Notes under the pieces: generated by a model
What the model was told of the DNA's origin: nothing
The model's database searches: none
What the model saw: the letters and a program-made list of their open reading frames with translations, nothing else
Part shown: positions 42,225 through 51,519 of the stretch, in pieces
Position numbering within the stretch: the stretch's first letter is position 1
Layout: every line of letters begins with the position of its first letter
Translations under genes and position numbers: made by a program
Source of the DNA: Bradyrhizobium sp. CCGUVB4N
GTDB lineage: Bacteria > Pseudomonadota > Alphaproteobacteria > Rhizobiales > Xanthobacteraceae
Direction of reading: 5' to 3'
DNA: 64,000 nucleotides
Assembly: GCF_024199945.1 (NCBI RefSeq)
Contig: NZ_JANADP010000001.1
Location: forward strand, 7,998,001 to 8,062,000

Positions 42225-44321
42225 CTAGAGGCAGGTATCGTCCTTGCTGCCGCGCCCGGAACTGCCGCAGGGGGTACGCTTCGAGAGTTGCTGGATCTTC
42301 TGCCTGGACTGGGCCTGCGCCGCGATATCGAACACGTTGGCCGGATTCATCTGGGTGGCGCTGCGATAATCACCGGTGGCCTTGTCCACATCGCCCTTGG
42401 CCTCGTAGACGCCCGCGCGCGCGAAATAGCGCTCGATCGTCGGCTTCTGCGCAATCGCCTTGCCGAGATCGTCTAAAGCCTTGTCGTATTGCTTCATCGA
42501 CGTGAAGGCGATGCCGCGCAGGCTGAGCGCGTCCGCATCGTCGGGGCGCGTCCCCAGCACCAGATTGAGGTCGGTCATGGCACCGGCGGCATCCTTCTTG
42601 CCGAGATAGGCGCGCGCACGCAGCGTCCGCACGAATGCATCGAGCGCCGGCTGCTTGCCGACAATCTGGTCGAGCGCCACGATTGCACGGTCGAATTGCC
42701 CGGAGAGCAGCATCGCCAAGCCCTGACCGAGTTCCGCAACCTGGTTGTTGGGATTGCGGTCGAGCGCGTTCTTGACGTCGACCAGGCCCTCCGCGCTATT
42801 CCCCTTCAGCAGCAGTACGAGGCCTCGCGCGGCCCGCGCGGTGTCGTTGACGGGGTTGAGGACCAGCGAATGGTCGAAATCGACGACCGCCTTGTCCATC
42901 TGGTTGAGGCCCATATAGGCCTGACCGCGCTCGGCGTAGGCCATGTAGTCCTTGTCGTTGAGCGAGATCGAGCGGTCGAAATCGGCAAGAGCGTCCTGAA
43001 ACTTTCCGGTCAGGCGGTATGCCATGCCGCGGCAGATATAGGCAGCCGCATCGTTCGGATTGACGCTGAGCGCCTGATTGGCGTCGGCTGTCGCCTGGTC
43101 CAACTGCTTCATTCCGATCGAAGCGACAGCATGGGACACCAGCAACGGTCCATCGTTCGGCTTCATCCTGAGCAGCGCATCGATGTCGGTCCGCGCCTCC
43201 GCGAAATGAGAGAGCGACAGGTTCGCAGCGACCCGGAACTTGAGCGCGGCCTGGTTGTTCGGATCGGCCGCGAGCACCGTGTTGAGACGCGGCAGGGCCT
43301 CGGCATATTTTTTCTGAGTGATCAATTGCGCCGCCTCGGTCAAAGACGGCGGCAGCGCCGGGAAGGTTCCCTTCGGGATGATCGCCATGGGAGCGGTCGG
43401 TTGCGGCGCGACGGGCGGCGGGGCGGCAGCGGCCTCCTTGGGCGCTACGACAGCGGGCTGCCCGCCATGCACCTTCGCAAGCTCGGCCTGCATGGCGATT
43501 GCAGACTGCTTCTGCTGAAGCGCCGCAGGATCGTTCGGGGCCACCGACAGCACCTTGTCGAAGTCTGCGATCGCACGCGCGTAATCGCCCTTGGAGCTGA
43601 ACAGCTGTCCCCGCGCGAAATAGGAGCCCCGATCGGGCTGCGGCGTCTGCGCGATCGCGCGTGAAAAATCCTCGATGGCGTGGTCGATGTCACCCTTGCG
43701 GCGATAGACCTGGCCGCGCCAGAAGAAGGCGCTGGGCAGGCTCGCATTCATCGAGATCGCGGTGTTGAGATCGCTCATGGCCTGGTCAAGTTGCGACGTC
43801 TCGATAGAGGCCCGCGCGCGCCCGACATAGGCTGGCGCGTAGTCTTGCCGCAGAGTGATGGCCTGGCTGAAATCCGCAGCCGCGTCGGTCCACTGCTTCT
43901 GGTCGATTTTCAATCCTCCCCGCAATGCAAACGCATTCGGGTTCTTGGGGTCGAGCTCGATGGCCTGGTTGGCATCGGCCAGCGCACCGTCGGCATTGCC
44001 TTTCCGCTGCCGGGCATAGCCGCGCGACAGCAGGGCGGGCACCGATTTCGGGTTGAGCTGGACCGCAGCATCCGCGTCGGCCAGCGCCGCATCGAGGTTC
44101 GAGCGTCCCATGAACAGGCGCGATCTGTTCACATAGGCGCGCAACCGATCATCCGCGGCGCGCGATTGATCGCCAATGATGGCGGAGCACGCCGGCTCGA
44201 CCTTCTCGGACGGCGGGCCGCCACAATCTTCGAGATCGCCCGCCCAGACCGAACCGTCCCCGCAGAACCAGCCGATAAACACGACCGGCGCCGCCAGACG
44301 GACGAAAGAAATCGACATCAT
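42225..44321 (-). CDS. Large exported TPR-repeat protein
   Basis: This 698-residue protein has a signal peptide (about residues 1-30, SISFVRLAAPVVFIGWF) and at least fifteen TPR units, for example DAALADADAAVQLNPKSVPA, QWTDAAADFSQAITLRQDY and MDKAVVDFDHSLVLNP. A Pro/Ala-rich linker near the middle (about 300-325, EAAAAPPPVAPQPTAP) splits it into two TPR superhelices. It is likely periplasmic or lipid-attached and acts as a protein-interaction scaffold. I start at 44321, since the frame to 44453 adds 44 residues before the signal sequence. The function cannot be inferred from its solitary context. Confidence 0.82.
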   Translation of the reverse strand: MMSISFVRLAAPVVFIGWFCGDGSVWAGDLEDCGGPPSEKVEPACSAIIGDQSRAADDRLRAYVNRSRLFMGRSNLDAALADADAAVQLNPKSVPALLSRGYARQRKGNADGALADANQAIELDPKNPNAFALRGGLKIDQKQWTDAAADFSQAITLRQDYAPAYVGRARASIETSQLDQAMSDLNTAISMNASLPSAFFWRGQVYRRKGDIDHAIEDFSRAIAQTPQPDRGSYFARGQLFSSKGDYARAIADFDKVLSVAPNDPAALQQKQSAIAMQAELAKVHGGQPAVVAPKEAAAAPPPVAPQPTAPMAIIPKGTFPALPPSLTEAAQLITQKKYAEALPRLNTVLAADPNNQAALKFRVAANLSLSHFAEARTDIDALLRMKPNDGPLLVSHAVASIGMKQLDQATADANQALSVNPNDAAAYICRGMAYRLTGKFQDALADFDRSISLNDKDYMAYAERGQAYMGLNQMDKAVVDFDHSLVLNPVNDTARAARGLVLLLKGNSAEGLVDVKNALDRNPNNQVAELGQGLAMLLSGQFDRAIVALDQIVGKQPALDAFVRTLRARAYLGKKDAAGAMTDLNLVLGTRPDDADALSLRGIAFTSMKQYDKALDDLGKAIAQKPTIERYFARAGVYEAKGDVDKATGDYRSATQMNPANVFDIAAQAQSRQKIQQLSKRTPCGSSGRGSKDDTCL

Positions 44322-44544
44322 CGGATCACCCAAGCCTGGCGAGTTGCCCGAGACGCTCGCGCAATGAAGGAATCTGTACAACCGGAGCGAGCGGATTGCC
44401 ATAACCGTCTGGCATGACGCCCCCGAGAAAGCGGTGGCCGGACGGCGTTGCATCCGGCCAGAACATCGGTCAAATGACTGTGCTGACGGGGATTAAAGAA
44501 TTCCAGCCAGCGGGAAACAACAAGAGCGAGGGAGCAACGCCGCG

Positions 44545-45750
44545 ATGGAAAAGGGCATTTTTGCAGGTCTCAAGGTTCTGGACTGCGCGAGCTTCATCGC
44601 GGCGCCCGCGGCTGCGACCGTGCTGTCCGATTTCGGCGCCGACGTCATCAAGATCGAGCCGCCCGGTGCCGGCGACCCCTACCGCAATCTGCCCAACATT
44701 CCCGGCTATCCGAGCAGTGAGCACAATTACGCCTGGCTTCTGGAGGCCCGCAACAAGAAGAGCATCGCGCTCGACCTTTCCAAGCCCGAGGCGCAGGCCG
44801 TGCTCTACAGACTGGTCGAGGAGGCCGACGTCTTCATCACCAACATGCCGCCGCCGGTGCGGACCAAGCTCGGCATCACCTATGACCACCTCGCCCATCT
44901 GAACGACCGGCTGATCTACGCCTCCTTCACCGGCTATGGCGAGAAGGGCGAGGAAGCCAACAAGCCCGGCTTCGACAGCAACGCCTATTGGGCGCGCTCC
45001 GGCCTGATGGACCTCGTCCGCGCCGACATCGACACGACACCGGCCCGTTCGGTCGCCGGCATGGGCGACCATCCCTGCGCGATGGCGCTGTACAGCGCCA
45101 TCGTCACCGCACTTTATCAACGCGAGAAGACCGGCAAGGGTTCGCATGTCGCCTCCAATCTGATGGCGAACGGCATCTGGGCGGCGAGCGTGCTGGCACA
45201 GGCAAAGCTGAGCGGCGCCAAATTCGCCGAGCGACGGCCGCGCGAGCGCGCGCTGAACGCGGTCGCCAACCACTATCAGTGCAAGGACGGCCGCTGGCTG
45301 ATCTTGTCGCTGCTCAGCGAGGAGAAGCAGTTTCCGACACTGGCCAAGTGCCTCGGCCGCGAGGACCTGATCACCGATCCGCGCTTCGCTACCAAGCCCG
45401 ACCGCCACGCCCGCTCGGTCGAGCTGATCAAGATTTTTGACGAGACCTTTGCCACCAGGGATCTCGCCGAATGGCGAAAAATCCTCGACGGCAACGGGTT
45501 GGTGTTCGGCATCGTCGGCATTCTCGACGACATCCCGAACGACAAGCAGATGCTCGACAATGAGGTGCTGGTGCCGTTCGAGAACGACACCATGCTCACC
45601 ATCAGTAGCCCGATCTGGATCGACGGCACCAAGAAGGTGCAACCGCGCAAGCCGCCCGGCGTCGGCGAGCACAGTGACGAAATTTTGCGTCATGCGGGAT
45701 ACGACGAGGCCGCGATCAAGCAGCTGCGGTCGAAGGGGGCTGTGGGGTAA
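44545..45750 (+). CDS. CaiB/BaiF family III CoA-transferase (copy 2)
   Basis: This 401-residue protein begins GIFAGLKVLDCASFIAAPAA and carries DFGADVIKIEPPGAGDPYR, NKKSIALDLSKPE and SNAYWARSGLMDLV. The transferase fold with the catalytic Asp (FDSNAYWARSG) is intact. It differs clearly from the copy at 21144 and lacks neighbouring hydratase or dehydrogenase genes. The downstream gene after a family A repeat is a GST. It may activate an acid such as formyl, succinyl or a xenobiotic. Start at 44545 follows GAGCAACGCC. The substrate is unknown. Confidence 0.88.
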   Translation: MEKGIFAGLKVLDCASFIAAPAAATVLSDFGADVIKIEPPGAGDPYRNLPNIPGYPSSEHNYAWLLEARNKKSIALDLSKPEAQAVLYRLVEEADVFITNMPPPVRTKLGITYDHLAHLNDRLIYASFTGYGEKGEEANKPGFDSNAYWARSGLMDLVRADIDTTPARSVAGMGDHPCAMALYSAIVTALYQREKTGKGSHVASNLMANGIWAASVLAQAKLSGAKFAERRPRERALNAVANHYQCKDGRWLILSLLSEEKQFPTLAKCLGREDLITDPRFATKPDRHARSVELIKIFDETFATRDLAEWRKILDGNGLVFGIVGILDDIPNDKQMLDNEVLVPFENDTMLTISSPIWIDGTKKVQPRKPPGVGEHSDEILRHAGYDEAAIKQLRSKGAVG

Positions 45751-45777
45751 GGGGCGAAGCGCGCCACATACTCCGCT

Positions 45778-45904
45778 GTCGTCCCGGCGCAGGCCGGGAC
45801 CCATAACCCCAGGGAGCAGTTTGGCGAACACTAGTCGTTCGGTACTCCCACTGACCACGATCGATAGATCACGCGGTATGGGTCCCGGCCTTCGCCGGGA
45901 CGAC
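45778..45904. repeat. Palindromic intergenic repeat, family A (copy 5)
   Basis: GTCGTCCCGGCGCAGGCCGGGACCC to CCGGGACGAC, with CATAACCCCAGGG and TATGGGTCCCGG internal arms matching the other units. It lies between the CoA-transferase and GST genes, 28 bp after the first. Confidence 0.92.
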
Positions 45905-45951
45905 GCTGAGGTGATAACTTGTCTCTACAACTAGCCGTCCCGTGAGGTCCC

Positions 45952-46599
45952 ATGCCCAGCTACCGCCTGCACTACTTCCCGGAATCCGGCAACAGCTACA
46001 AGCTGGCGCTGATGCTGACGCTTTGCGGCGAAAACTTCGAGCCGGTCTGGACTGATTTCGGCGGCGGCGTCACGCGCACGGCGGAGTGGCGCAAGGCCGT
46101 CAACGAGATGGGCGAGATTCCCGTGCTTGAGGTCGACGGCGTGAAGATGACGCAGACCGCGCCTCTCCTGCTCAAGCTTGCGGAACAATACGGCCGCTTC
46201 GGCGCCGAGACGGAAGCGGAAAAGTTCGAGTTGCTGCGCTGGCTGTTCTGGGACAACCACAAGCTCACCGGCTACATGGCGACCTACCGCTTCATGCGGG
46301 CCTTCACCGAGAAGAACGATCCGCAGGTGCTGAAGCACTTCCGCCGGCGGCTCGACGACTTCCTCGGCATTCTGGACGGACATCTCCAGCACAATGCCTT
46401 CGCGATCGGCAGCAGGCCGACCGTTGCCGATATCTCGATGATGGCCTATCTGCACTATCCGAGCGACGAGCACGGTTTCGATTTCGCGACGAGCCATCCC
46501 GCCATCTATGCCTGGCTCGGCCGCATGGCTGCGCTGCCGGGCTGGAAACCGGCGTATGAGCTGCTTCCGGGCAAGCGGATGACGAACTACGCGAAGTGA
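45952..46599 (+). CDS. Glutathione S-transferase-like protein
   Basis: This 215-residue protein has an N-terminal thioredoxin-like domain (YRLHYFPESGNSYKLALML, with Ser/Asn at the position of the catalytic hydroxyl) and a helical C-terminal domain. The glutathione cradle TQTAPLLLKLAEQYG is present. It would conjugate or reduce a substrate with glutathione. It is not paired with other detoxification genes. Start at 45952 follows GTGAGGTCCC. Class assignment is uncertain; the short spacing to a convergent membrane protein gene (9 bp) implies overlapping 3' ends. Confidence 0.88.
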   Translation: MPSYRLHYFPESGNSYKLALMLTLCGENFEPVWTDFGGGVTRTAEWRKAVNEMGEIPVLEVDGVKMTQTAPLLLKLAEQYGRFGAETEAEKFELLRWLFWDNHKLTGYMATYRFMRAFTEKNDPQVLKHFRRRLDDFLGILDGHLQHNAFAIGSRPTVADISMMAYLHYPSDEHGFDFATSHPAIYAWLGRMAALPGWKPAYELLPGKRMTNYAK

Positions 46600-46608
46600 G
46601 GGCTGGAG

Positions 46609-46773
46609 CTATTTCAGCGCCAGCCAGCCGAGCGTGAACAAAATCCCGCCGATGATGACGACCACCGCGACAGCCCAGGTGCTGACGCGGATGCTGCCGG
46701 TGACCTGTTTGGCTTCCTCATTGCGCGCGATCTCGCGATTGCGCTCCTTGTCGGCGTCGCTGGTATCCGTCAT
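46609..46773 (-). CDS. Small single-pass membrane protein
   Basis: This 54-residue ORF begins MTDTSDADKERNREIARNEE and has one hydrophobic helix (STWAVAVVVIIGGILFTLGW) followed by a short LALK tail. The acidic/basic N-terminus should face the cytosol. It is below usual gene-prediction length but has a continuous reading frame with a clear charge-hydrophobic-charge pattern. It lies head-to-tail with the exported cytochrome-c-like gene upstream (81-bp gap). Function unknown. Confidence 0.7.
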   Translation of the reverse strand: MTDTSDADKERNREIARNEEAKQVTGSIRVSTWAVAVVVIIGGILFTLGWLALK

Positions 46774-46853
46774 GGGTCATCCAAATCGGTTGAGGGCTTT
46801 ATCTTGTGCGTGATCTTCTCGGAAAACCGCTACACACTTTTCCGGATCACGCC

Positions 46854-48434
46854 CTAACGCGTCTTGATGAAGCACATGCCAATGCGGCTCGAGGCTGCCG
46901 CGGCCTGACAGGTGAGACCTTTAGCACAGGTCCATGACGTAAAACTCTTATCAGCCGTTCCCGATCCCGCATTTTGCAAGGAACAATGGGCGCCCCAGCC
47001 GTCCTGATATTCGGTGCCGGCGAGCTCCTGGGCCCCGCGGGACTGCGGCCGGCTGGCAAATCCGCGTGAGAAATCAGGGCGTTTGCCGGCGGCAAAGGCG
47101 TCCAGGATGTCGCGGCGGCGGGGCTGGTCGCCGACAAAATGCGGCGAGGCCGGCACGATGGTGGAATTCGACGCGTTATCCGAAAGCCAGTCCACGCCCG
47201 GGAAATGGAAGCCGCCGATGCCACGGGTCTGGTGGCAGCCCGAGCAGGTGACATCGTTGAGGCGGCGCTGGAAGCCCGCGACCGAACGGATGTTCTCCAT
47301 GGTGATGCCGCGTGCCGCGGCCTGCTTCAGTGCGTCGACGACGTCATTGTCGGTGAAAACGGGATCGCTCTTGTCTCCCCCTTTGCCCTCGCCTTTCCCC
47401 TCTCCCTGCATCAAGCCGAATTCCGGCTGCATCGTCGAGGCGTCGAGACCCGCCGGTGTCGGCGCCACGGCAGCCTTGGCGAGAAATTTCTCCGGGATCA
47501 GCACGGTGCCGCGATCGAACTCGCGAAGATTCATTGGCGCAAGGAGCCAGGCCTTGAAGTCGCGCCGGAGCGCATCGTCGGCAAGGATACGATCGCGGTC
47601 GATCTGGTTTTCCAGCGTCGATTCCTGGAAGGTCCTGGTGGCCGCGTCGTATTTGAACACCTTGAGCAGATAGTCGGAGCGGAAATCGTGCAGCGCCGAT
47701 TTCGGCGCGATCGAGACCTGGATGTTGGTCTCGATGCGATCGATCATTGCATCATAGGGGACAGTGTGGCTGCCGATCAGCCCTTGCCAATCGCCATTGT
47801 CCAGCCAGCGCCGCGCGACCTCGGCGCAGGTGACGGGCTTGCCACTCGGATCCGTCTGGCCTGCATCGCGCGCCTTCATCACGAGATTGAACGTCATCGG
47901 CAGGCGCGTCGCGGTGTTGCTGCCATCCGGTTTTGTCTCGAACCGTGCCAGACGATAGATCAGCCGGATCTCGCCGCAGGATTCCTCCGAGACATAGGCG
48001 CGGTCCATGCGGTTGACGATGCCGGCCAGCACGAAGCGCGTGTTGACGGATGTCATATTGGCCCGATCGAACAGCTGGACGTCGAAACCTTCGCCGATTC
48101 CGATGGTCTCGCTCGGCCAAGCCTGCTTGTGCTGCGCGATGTAGCGATCGAACTCCGCATCGATCGCGGGCGGAATCGCTTTCAGCTGCGGCAGCGAGGC
48201 GAACAGCCGATCGCTGGTCAGCGGAACATCCGCGCGTCCCTCAGGCTGCAGCAGGCGGGAAATCGACAGCGCATCGCTCTGGTCGAGCTTGCGGAGCAGA
48301 TCGGGATCGGTGATCGCGGTGCCGCGTGCGAGCTGTCCGATCTCCGCAGCTATCGACGGCATGCCTGCGCCGAACAACAGCGTGGTAGCCAGAAGAATTT
48401 GGACAGCAACGAGAATTCGCAAGGCGCGGCTCAT
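46854..48434 (-). CDS. Exported protein with one CxxCH heme site
   Basis: This 526-residue protein has a signal peptide (LRILVAVQILLATTLLFGA) and one CxxCH motif (CSGCHQTRGIGGFHFPG, about residue 398-402) inside a region resembling di-heme peroxidase or cytochrome-like loops. A C-terminal Cys-rich tail (SWTCAKGLTCQAAAAS) may form disulfides. I did not recognise a named family; it occurs near outer-envelope genes in Bradyrhizobium-type genomes. The single heme could bind but no second motif was seen. Start at 48434 is standard. Confidence 0.7.
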   Translation of the reverse strand: MSRALRILVAVQILLATTLLFGAGMPSIAAEIGQLARGTAITDPDLLRKLDQSDALSISRLLQPEGRADVPLTSDRLFASLPQLKAIPPAIDAEFDRYIAQHKQAWPSETIGIGEGFDVQLFDRANMTSVNTRFVLAGIVNRMDRAYVSEESCGEIRLIYRLARFETKPDGSNTATRLPMTFNLVMKARDAGQTDPSGKPVTCAEVARRWLDNGDWQGLIGSHTVPYDAMIDRIETNIQVSIAPKSALHDFRSDYLLKVFKYDAATRTFQESTLENQIDRDRILADDALRRDFKAWLLAPMNLREFDRGTVLIPEKFLAKAAVAPTPAGLDASTMQPEFGLMQGEGKGEGKGGDKSDPVFTDNDVVDALKQAAARGITMENIRSVAGFQRRLNDVTCSGCHQTRGIGGFHFPGVDWLSDNASNSTIVPASPHFVGDQPRRRDILDAFAAGKRPDFSRGFASRPQSRGAQELAGTEYQDGWGAHCSLQNAGSGTADKSFTSWTCAKGLTCQAAAASSRIGMCFIKTR

Positions 48435-48471
48435 GCCTTCACTAACACCGCGTGAGCACGCCTATTCAAGC

Positions 48472-48503
48472 AAAAAGGCGCTTCACATCGTGGTGAAGCG
48501 CCT
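48472..48503 (-). terminator. Rho-independent terminator after the coiled-coil gene
   Basis: An 11-bp perfect stem GTGAAGCGCCT/AGGCGCTTCAC (48493-48503 with 48476-48486, read on the minus strand) is followed by a T run (the A tract at 48472-48476). It lies 26 bp after the stop of the minus-strand gene ending at 48529. Confidence 0.85.
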
Positions 48504-48528
48504 CTTTGAAAGTTCAGAAATCGGTCGC

Positions 48529-49536
48529 TTAGCGCGAGACGATCAGACCCTTGCTGGTGACGACCACCCAGCGGCCGTCCTGGCGTCGGATCGCATCGAC
48601 GCGGCCGATGCCCGGGATGGGATCGCCGGCATAGACCTCGTACAGGCCATCCCGGCCCTCGATCAGCGCGCCGCCATTGGCGACGTCGCGGAGCCTCCAG
48701 CCGTCAACCGTCGGCAGGCGGCCGACCTCGGTCTTGGGCGCGGCCGGCGTGGGAGCCGGGGCGGCAGCGGCCGTCGCGACCTGGGTCGGGGCCGGTGCGA
48801 TCGAGCCGGTGGTCTCCTTCACGGGCGCCGCGGCTGCGGCCTGCTGCGCCGGGGCTACCGGCGGCGTCGCGCGGAGCTTGTCGACGGTCTCGGACAGTTT
48901 TGCGAGCTTGGCGATCGGTTCGGCCTGCGCCTTCTCGAGCTTGTCGAGACGGTCGTTGGCCCGATTGAGCTGGCTGACGCCGGTCTTCGAATTGTGCTCG
49001 ACATTGGCCTTGAGCGCGACGATGTCGGCATCGATCCGGGAGACGGACGCATCCAGCGCGCTGGTATCGGCAATCTGCGCCGGCGCGGGGCTGGCAAAAT
49101 GCATCATGCCGGCGGTCGCGAGCGCGCCGCTGACGGCGCCGACGCAGGCTGCGATCGCCACGACGGCGGCCATGGCCGAGAAGCGGCGCTTGCTGCCGGT
49201 GTCACGCACCTCGTCGGCCTTCACATGCGGGGCAAACTCTTCACGATCCCAGGACCGCTCCGAGGGCGCCATGATAATGAGCTTGCCGGGCTTCGGCTCG
49301 GGCTTGGTCTCGGCCTGCGGTGCGGCACTGATCCTGGGCACCTCGATCCGCGGCGGCTCGACCTTCGGCGGCTCGATCTTCGGCGGCTCGACCTGCGGAG
49401 CGTCCGCTTTCGGCGGCGCCTCATGGTCGGGGGCGATCGAGGGGGCCTCGATGCCGGCGGCAGCCTCGACGGCCTGCGCGGTTGCGGCGGCGTCGGCGGC
49501 TTCCTGGCCGGCCAATTCGGGCATTGCTTCGCTCAC
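48529..49536 (-). CDS. Membrane-anchored coiled-coil protein with Pro-rich N-terminus
   Basis: This 335-residue protein has an N-terminal Pro/Glu/Lys-rich repeat region (residues 40-80, PKIEPPKVEPPRIEVPRI), one membrane helix (about 120-140, AMAAVVAIAACVGAVSGALA) and a coiled coil (about 155-220). Its C-terminal domain (VDGWRLRDVANGGALIEGRD and YEVYAGDPIPGIGRVDAI) resembles OmpA-like or LysM-adjacent C-terminal domains in rhizobia. Similar tails appear in many rhizobial proteins of unknown function. Expected topology is one pass with the coiled coil in the periplasm. It is divergent from the CNBD gene. Confidence 0.75.
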   Translation of the reverse strand: MSEAMPELAGQEAADAAATAQAVEAAAGIEAPSIAPDHEAPPKADAPQVEPPKIEPPKVEPPRIEVPRISAAPQAETKPEPKPGKLIIMAPSERSWDREEFAPHVKADEVRDTGSKRRFSAMAAVVAIAACVGAVSGALATAGMMHFASPAPAQIADTSALDASVSRIDADIVALKANVEHNSKTGVSQLNRANDRLDKLEKAQAEPIAKLAKLSETVDKLRATPPVAPAQQAAAAAPVKETTGSIAPAPTQVATAAAAPAPTPAAPKTEVGRLPTVDGWRLRDVANGGALIEGRDGLYEVYAGDPIPGIGRVDAIRRQDGRWVVVTSKGLIVSR

Positions 49537-49806
49537 GGCTCAAATACTCCAGTCTGGGTTGACTTTTTGGTAACTTTCATTGCTTGCGAATTCCTTACCT
49601 CGGGACCCGCTTACCGAAATTTTAGGAACTCGTCCGAGGCCGAATTGGGTCGGGAAAGTGGAACCGGCGTGGCGGCGTGCAACAAATTGTCAGCCGATGC
49701 TGCCTTGCGGTAGGCCGCGCGCCTTAGCCGAAGGGGTTGTTTGCCCATCATTGTTCCGCGGCTAACATGAGCCCGTCCCGTCAGCCAGAAGGCGTTTGGG
49801 GGTGTC

Positions 49807-50178
49807 ATGACGATCGAGAAATGCATCAACACGTTTGCTGTCGATGACGTCATCTTCGAGGAGGGCTCGACCGGCCGCGAGCTGTTCGTCGTGCTCGACG
49901 GCGAGGTCGAGATCGCCAAGATCGACGGCGCGCGCAAGACCAGCATCATCAAGCTCGGCAAGGGCGAGTTCTTCGGCGAGATGGCCGTGATCGACGGCTC
50001 GGCCCGTTCGGCCACCGCGATCGCGTCCGCGCCGAACACGAAGGTGATGCGGATCAACCACGCGCGCTTCGTCTATCTCGTCAGCCAGCAACCGGCGTTC
50101 GCGCTGATGGTGATGGATGCGCTGTCGAAACGACTGCGCGCCTCCAACGCCGTCACCTACCGGGCAGCGCAATCATGA
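49807..50178 (+). CDS. Stand-alone cyclic nucleotide-binding protein
   Basis: This 123-residue protein is a single CNBD. The phosphate-binding cassette GEFFGEMAVIDGSARSATAI, with its conserved Arg, and the beta-roll GRELFVVLDGEVEIA are intact. It has no DNA-binding or catalytic domain, so it must act through partners. The coding frame overlaps the next gene (MBL hydrolase) by 4 bp, showing coupling. CNBD-only proteins linked to metallo-hydrolases could sense cAMP, and a cyaC adenylate cyclase is encoded 15 kb away. Start at 49807 follows GGGGGTGTC. Confidence 0.88.
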   Translation: MTIEKCINTFAVDDVIFEEGSTGRELFVVLDGEVEIAKIDGARKTSIIKLGKGEFFGEMAVIDGSARSATAIASAPNTKVMRINHARFVYLVSQQPAFALMVMDALSKRLRASNAVTYRAAQS

Positions 50179-50987
50179 GCGAGCGGAAGCCGACCGCATT
50201 CCCGATCCTGATGAAGAACGACACCTGCTCGTTGATCCAGGCGGCCGATGACGTCTACCAGATCCGATTTTCCAACCGCGCGGCCAACGCCTATCTGGTG
50301 CGCGGCTCCGCGCGCACCATCCTGATCGATGTCGGCCTGTCCTCGAACTATCCGGCGATGGTCGAATGCCTCAACTTCGTCGGCTGCCCGCCGGAGACAA
50401 TCGACATGGTGGTGCTGAGCCACGAGCATCTCGACCATATCGGCGCGGCCTGGCACTTCAACGAGCGCCGCACCTATGTTGCCGCCCATCGGCTTGCCGC
50501 CAACAAGATCATGCTGCGCGACGACTTTTCCATGCTGCGCAAGATGTTCAACGAGCCGAACGTGCCGATTAATATCGACATCTGGCTCGAGGAAGGCAAT
50601 CTGATCGACCTCGGCAATTTCCGCCTCAACGTGATGTACACGCCGGGCCATACCTCGGCCTGCATCACGCTGTTCGAGCAGGACAAGGGCCTGTTGTTCG
50701 CCGCCGACACCTTGATGCCCGGCGGTGTGATGGGCGGCGTGTTCGGCTCCGGCAGCATCGCCGACTACATCCAGTCGCTGGAGCGCATCAAGGGGCTGAA
50801 CACCAGGATCCTGCTGTCAGGGCATGGGAGGCTGTCGGACACGCCGCAGGAGGACGTGCGCATCGCCATTGCGCGGTCGCACGGCCTGCTGGAGGACACC
50901 GCGCAATTGTTCGATGCGCTGGATGCGCGCTCGAACTTCGAGCCGATCATGCAGTCGGTGCGGGATCTGAACAAGCTGGATGATTGA
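50175..50987 (+). CDS. Metallo-beta-lactamase-fold hydrolase
   Basis: This 270-residue MBL-fold protein has the metal motif HEHLDH (His83, His85, Asp87, His88), a GHTSACITL segment and LLSGHGR near the C-terminus that supply the remaining ligands. It would hydrolyse an ester or thioester, but the substrate is unknown; glyoxalase II-like or lactonase-like activity is possible. Its start overlaps the CNBD stop by 4 bp (ATGA). The pair is isolated between hypothetical and TPM genes. Because the partner binds cyclic nucleotides, activity or expression may be regulated by cAMP. Confidence 0.9.
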   Translation: MSERKPTAFPILMKNDTCSLIQAADDVYQIRFSNRAANAYLVRGSARTILIDVGLSSNYPAMVECLNFVGCPPETIDMVVLSHEHLDHIGAAWHFNERRTYVAAHRLAANKIMLRDDFSMLRKMFNEPNVPINIDIWLEEGNLIDLGNFRLNVMYTPGHTSACITLFEQDKGLLFAADTLMPGGVMGGVFGSGSIADYIQSLERIKGLNTRILLSGHGRLSDTPQEDVRIAIARSHGLLEDTAQLFDALDARSNFEPIMQSVRDLNKLDD

Positions 50988-51019
50988 GGACGACGGCGGA
51001 ATTTGCATCGCCAGCGCGA

Positions 51020-51517
51020 CTACATCACCACCGGCTCATCCGGCAGCTCGTTCGGATGCGGGCCCGCCGGCGGGAAATGTTTCGCCAGCTCCCGCGACAC
51101 TGCCGCGATGCCGTCGATCACGCCACGCTCGAACTGGCCGGCTCCGAACTCCGCTTCCATCGCGCGGCAGATCGTCTCCCAGCCGGCGGCGCCGACCTTC
51201 GCGTCGATGCCGCGGTCGGCGATGATCTCGACATCGCGGTCGGCGAGCAGCAGGTAGATCAGCACGCCGTTGTTGTGTGCCGTGTCCCAGATCCGCAGAT
51301 GCGAGAACAGGTCGAGCGCTCGCTCGCGGGCATGCTGGTTGCGGAACAGCGGACGGCCGTCGAGCGCGCCTTCGACGACGAAGCGGACCTGGCCGGAATG
51401 CGTGGTTTCGCTGCTCTTGATCGCCTGCTCGATGCGGTCGAGCACGTCTTGCGGAAACGCCTGCCTCGCACGCCAATGGTGCTGGAAGAGATGCCGGGTG
51501 ATGCGCCCAATGCCCAT
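51020..51517 (-). CDS. TPM-domain (DUF477) protein
   Basis: This 165-residue protein is a TPM_phosphatase domain (RFVVEGALDG, HLRIWDTAHNNGVLIYLLLA, DRDVEIIADRGIDAKVGAAGW). It lacks a signal peptide and membrane helix, whereas its neighbour has both. The start is 2 bp from the stop of that neighbour, so it is the last gene of the lemA-TPM operon. TPM proteins bind metals or pyrophosphate in some studied cases, but their bacterial role is not clear. The short N-terminus GIGRITRHLFQHHWRARQAF is basic. Confidence 0.85.
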   Translation of the reverse strand: MGIGRITRHLFQHHWRARQAFPQDVLDRIEQAIKSSETTHSGQVRFVVEGALDGRPLFRNQHARERALDLFSHLRIWDTAHNNGVLIYLLLADRDVEIIADRGIDAKVGAAGWETICRAMEAEFGAGQFERGVIDGIAAVSRELAKHFPPAGPHPNELPDEPVVM

Positions 51518-51519
51518 GA

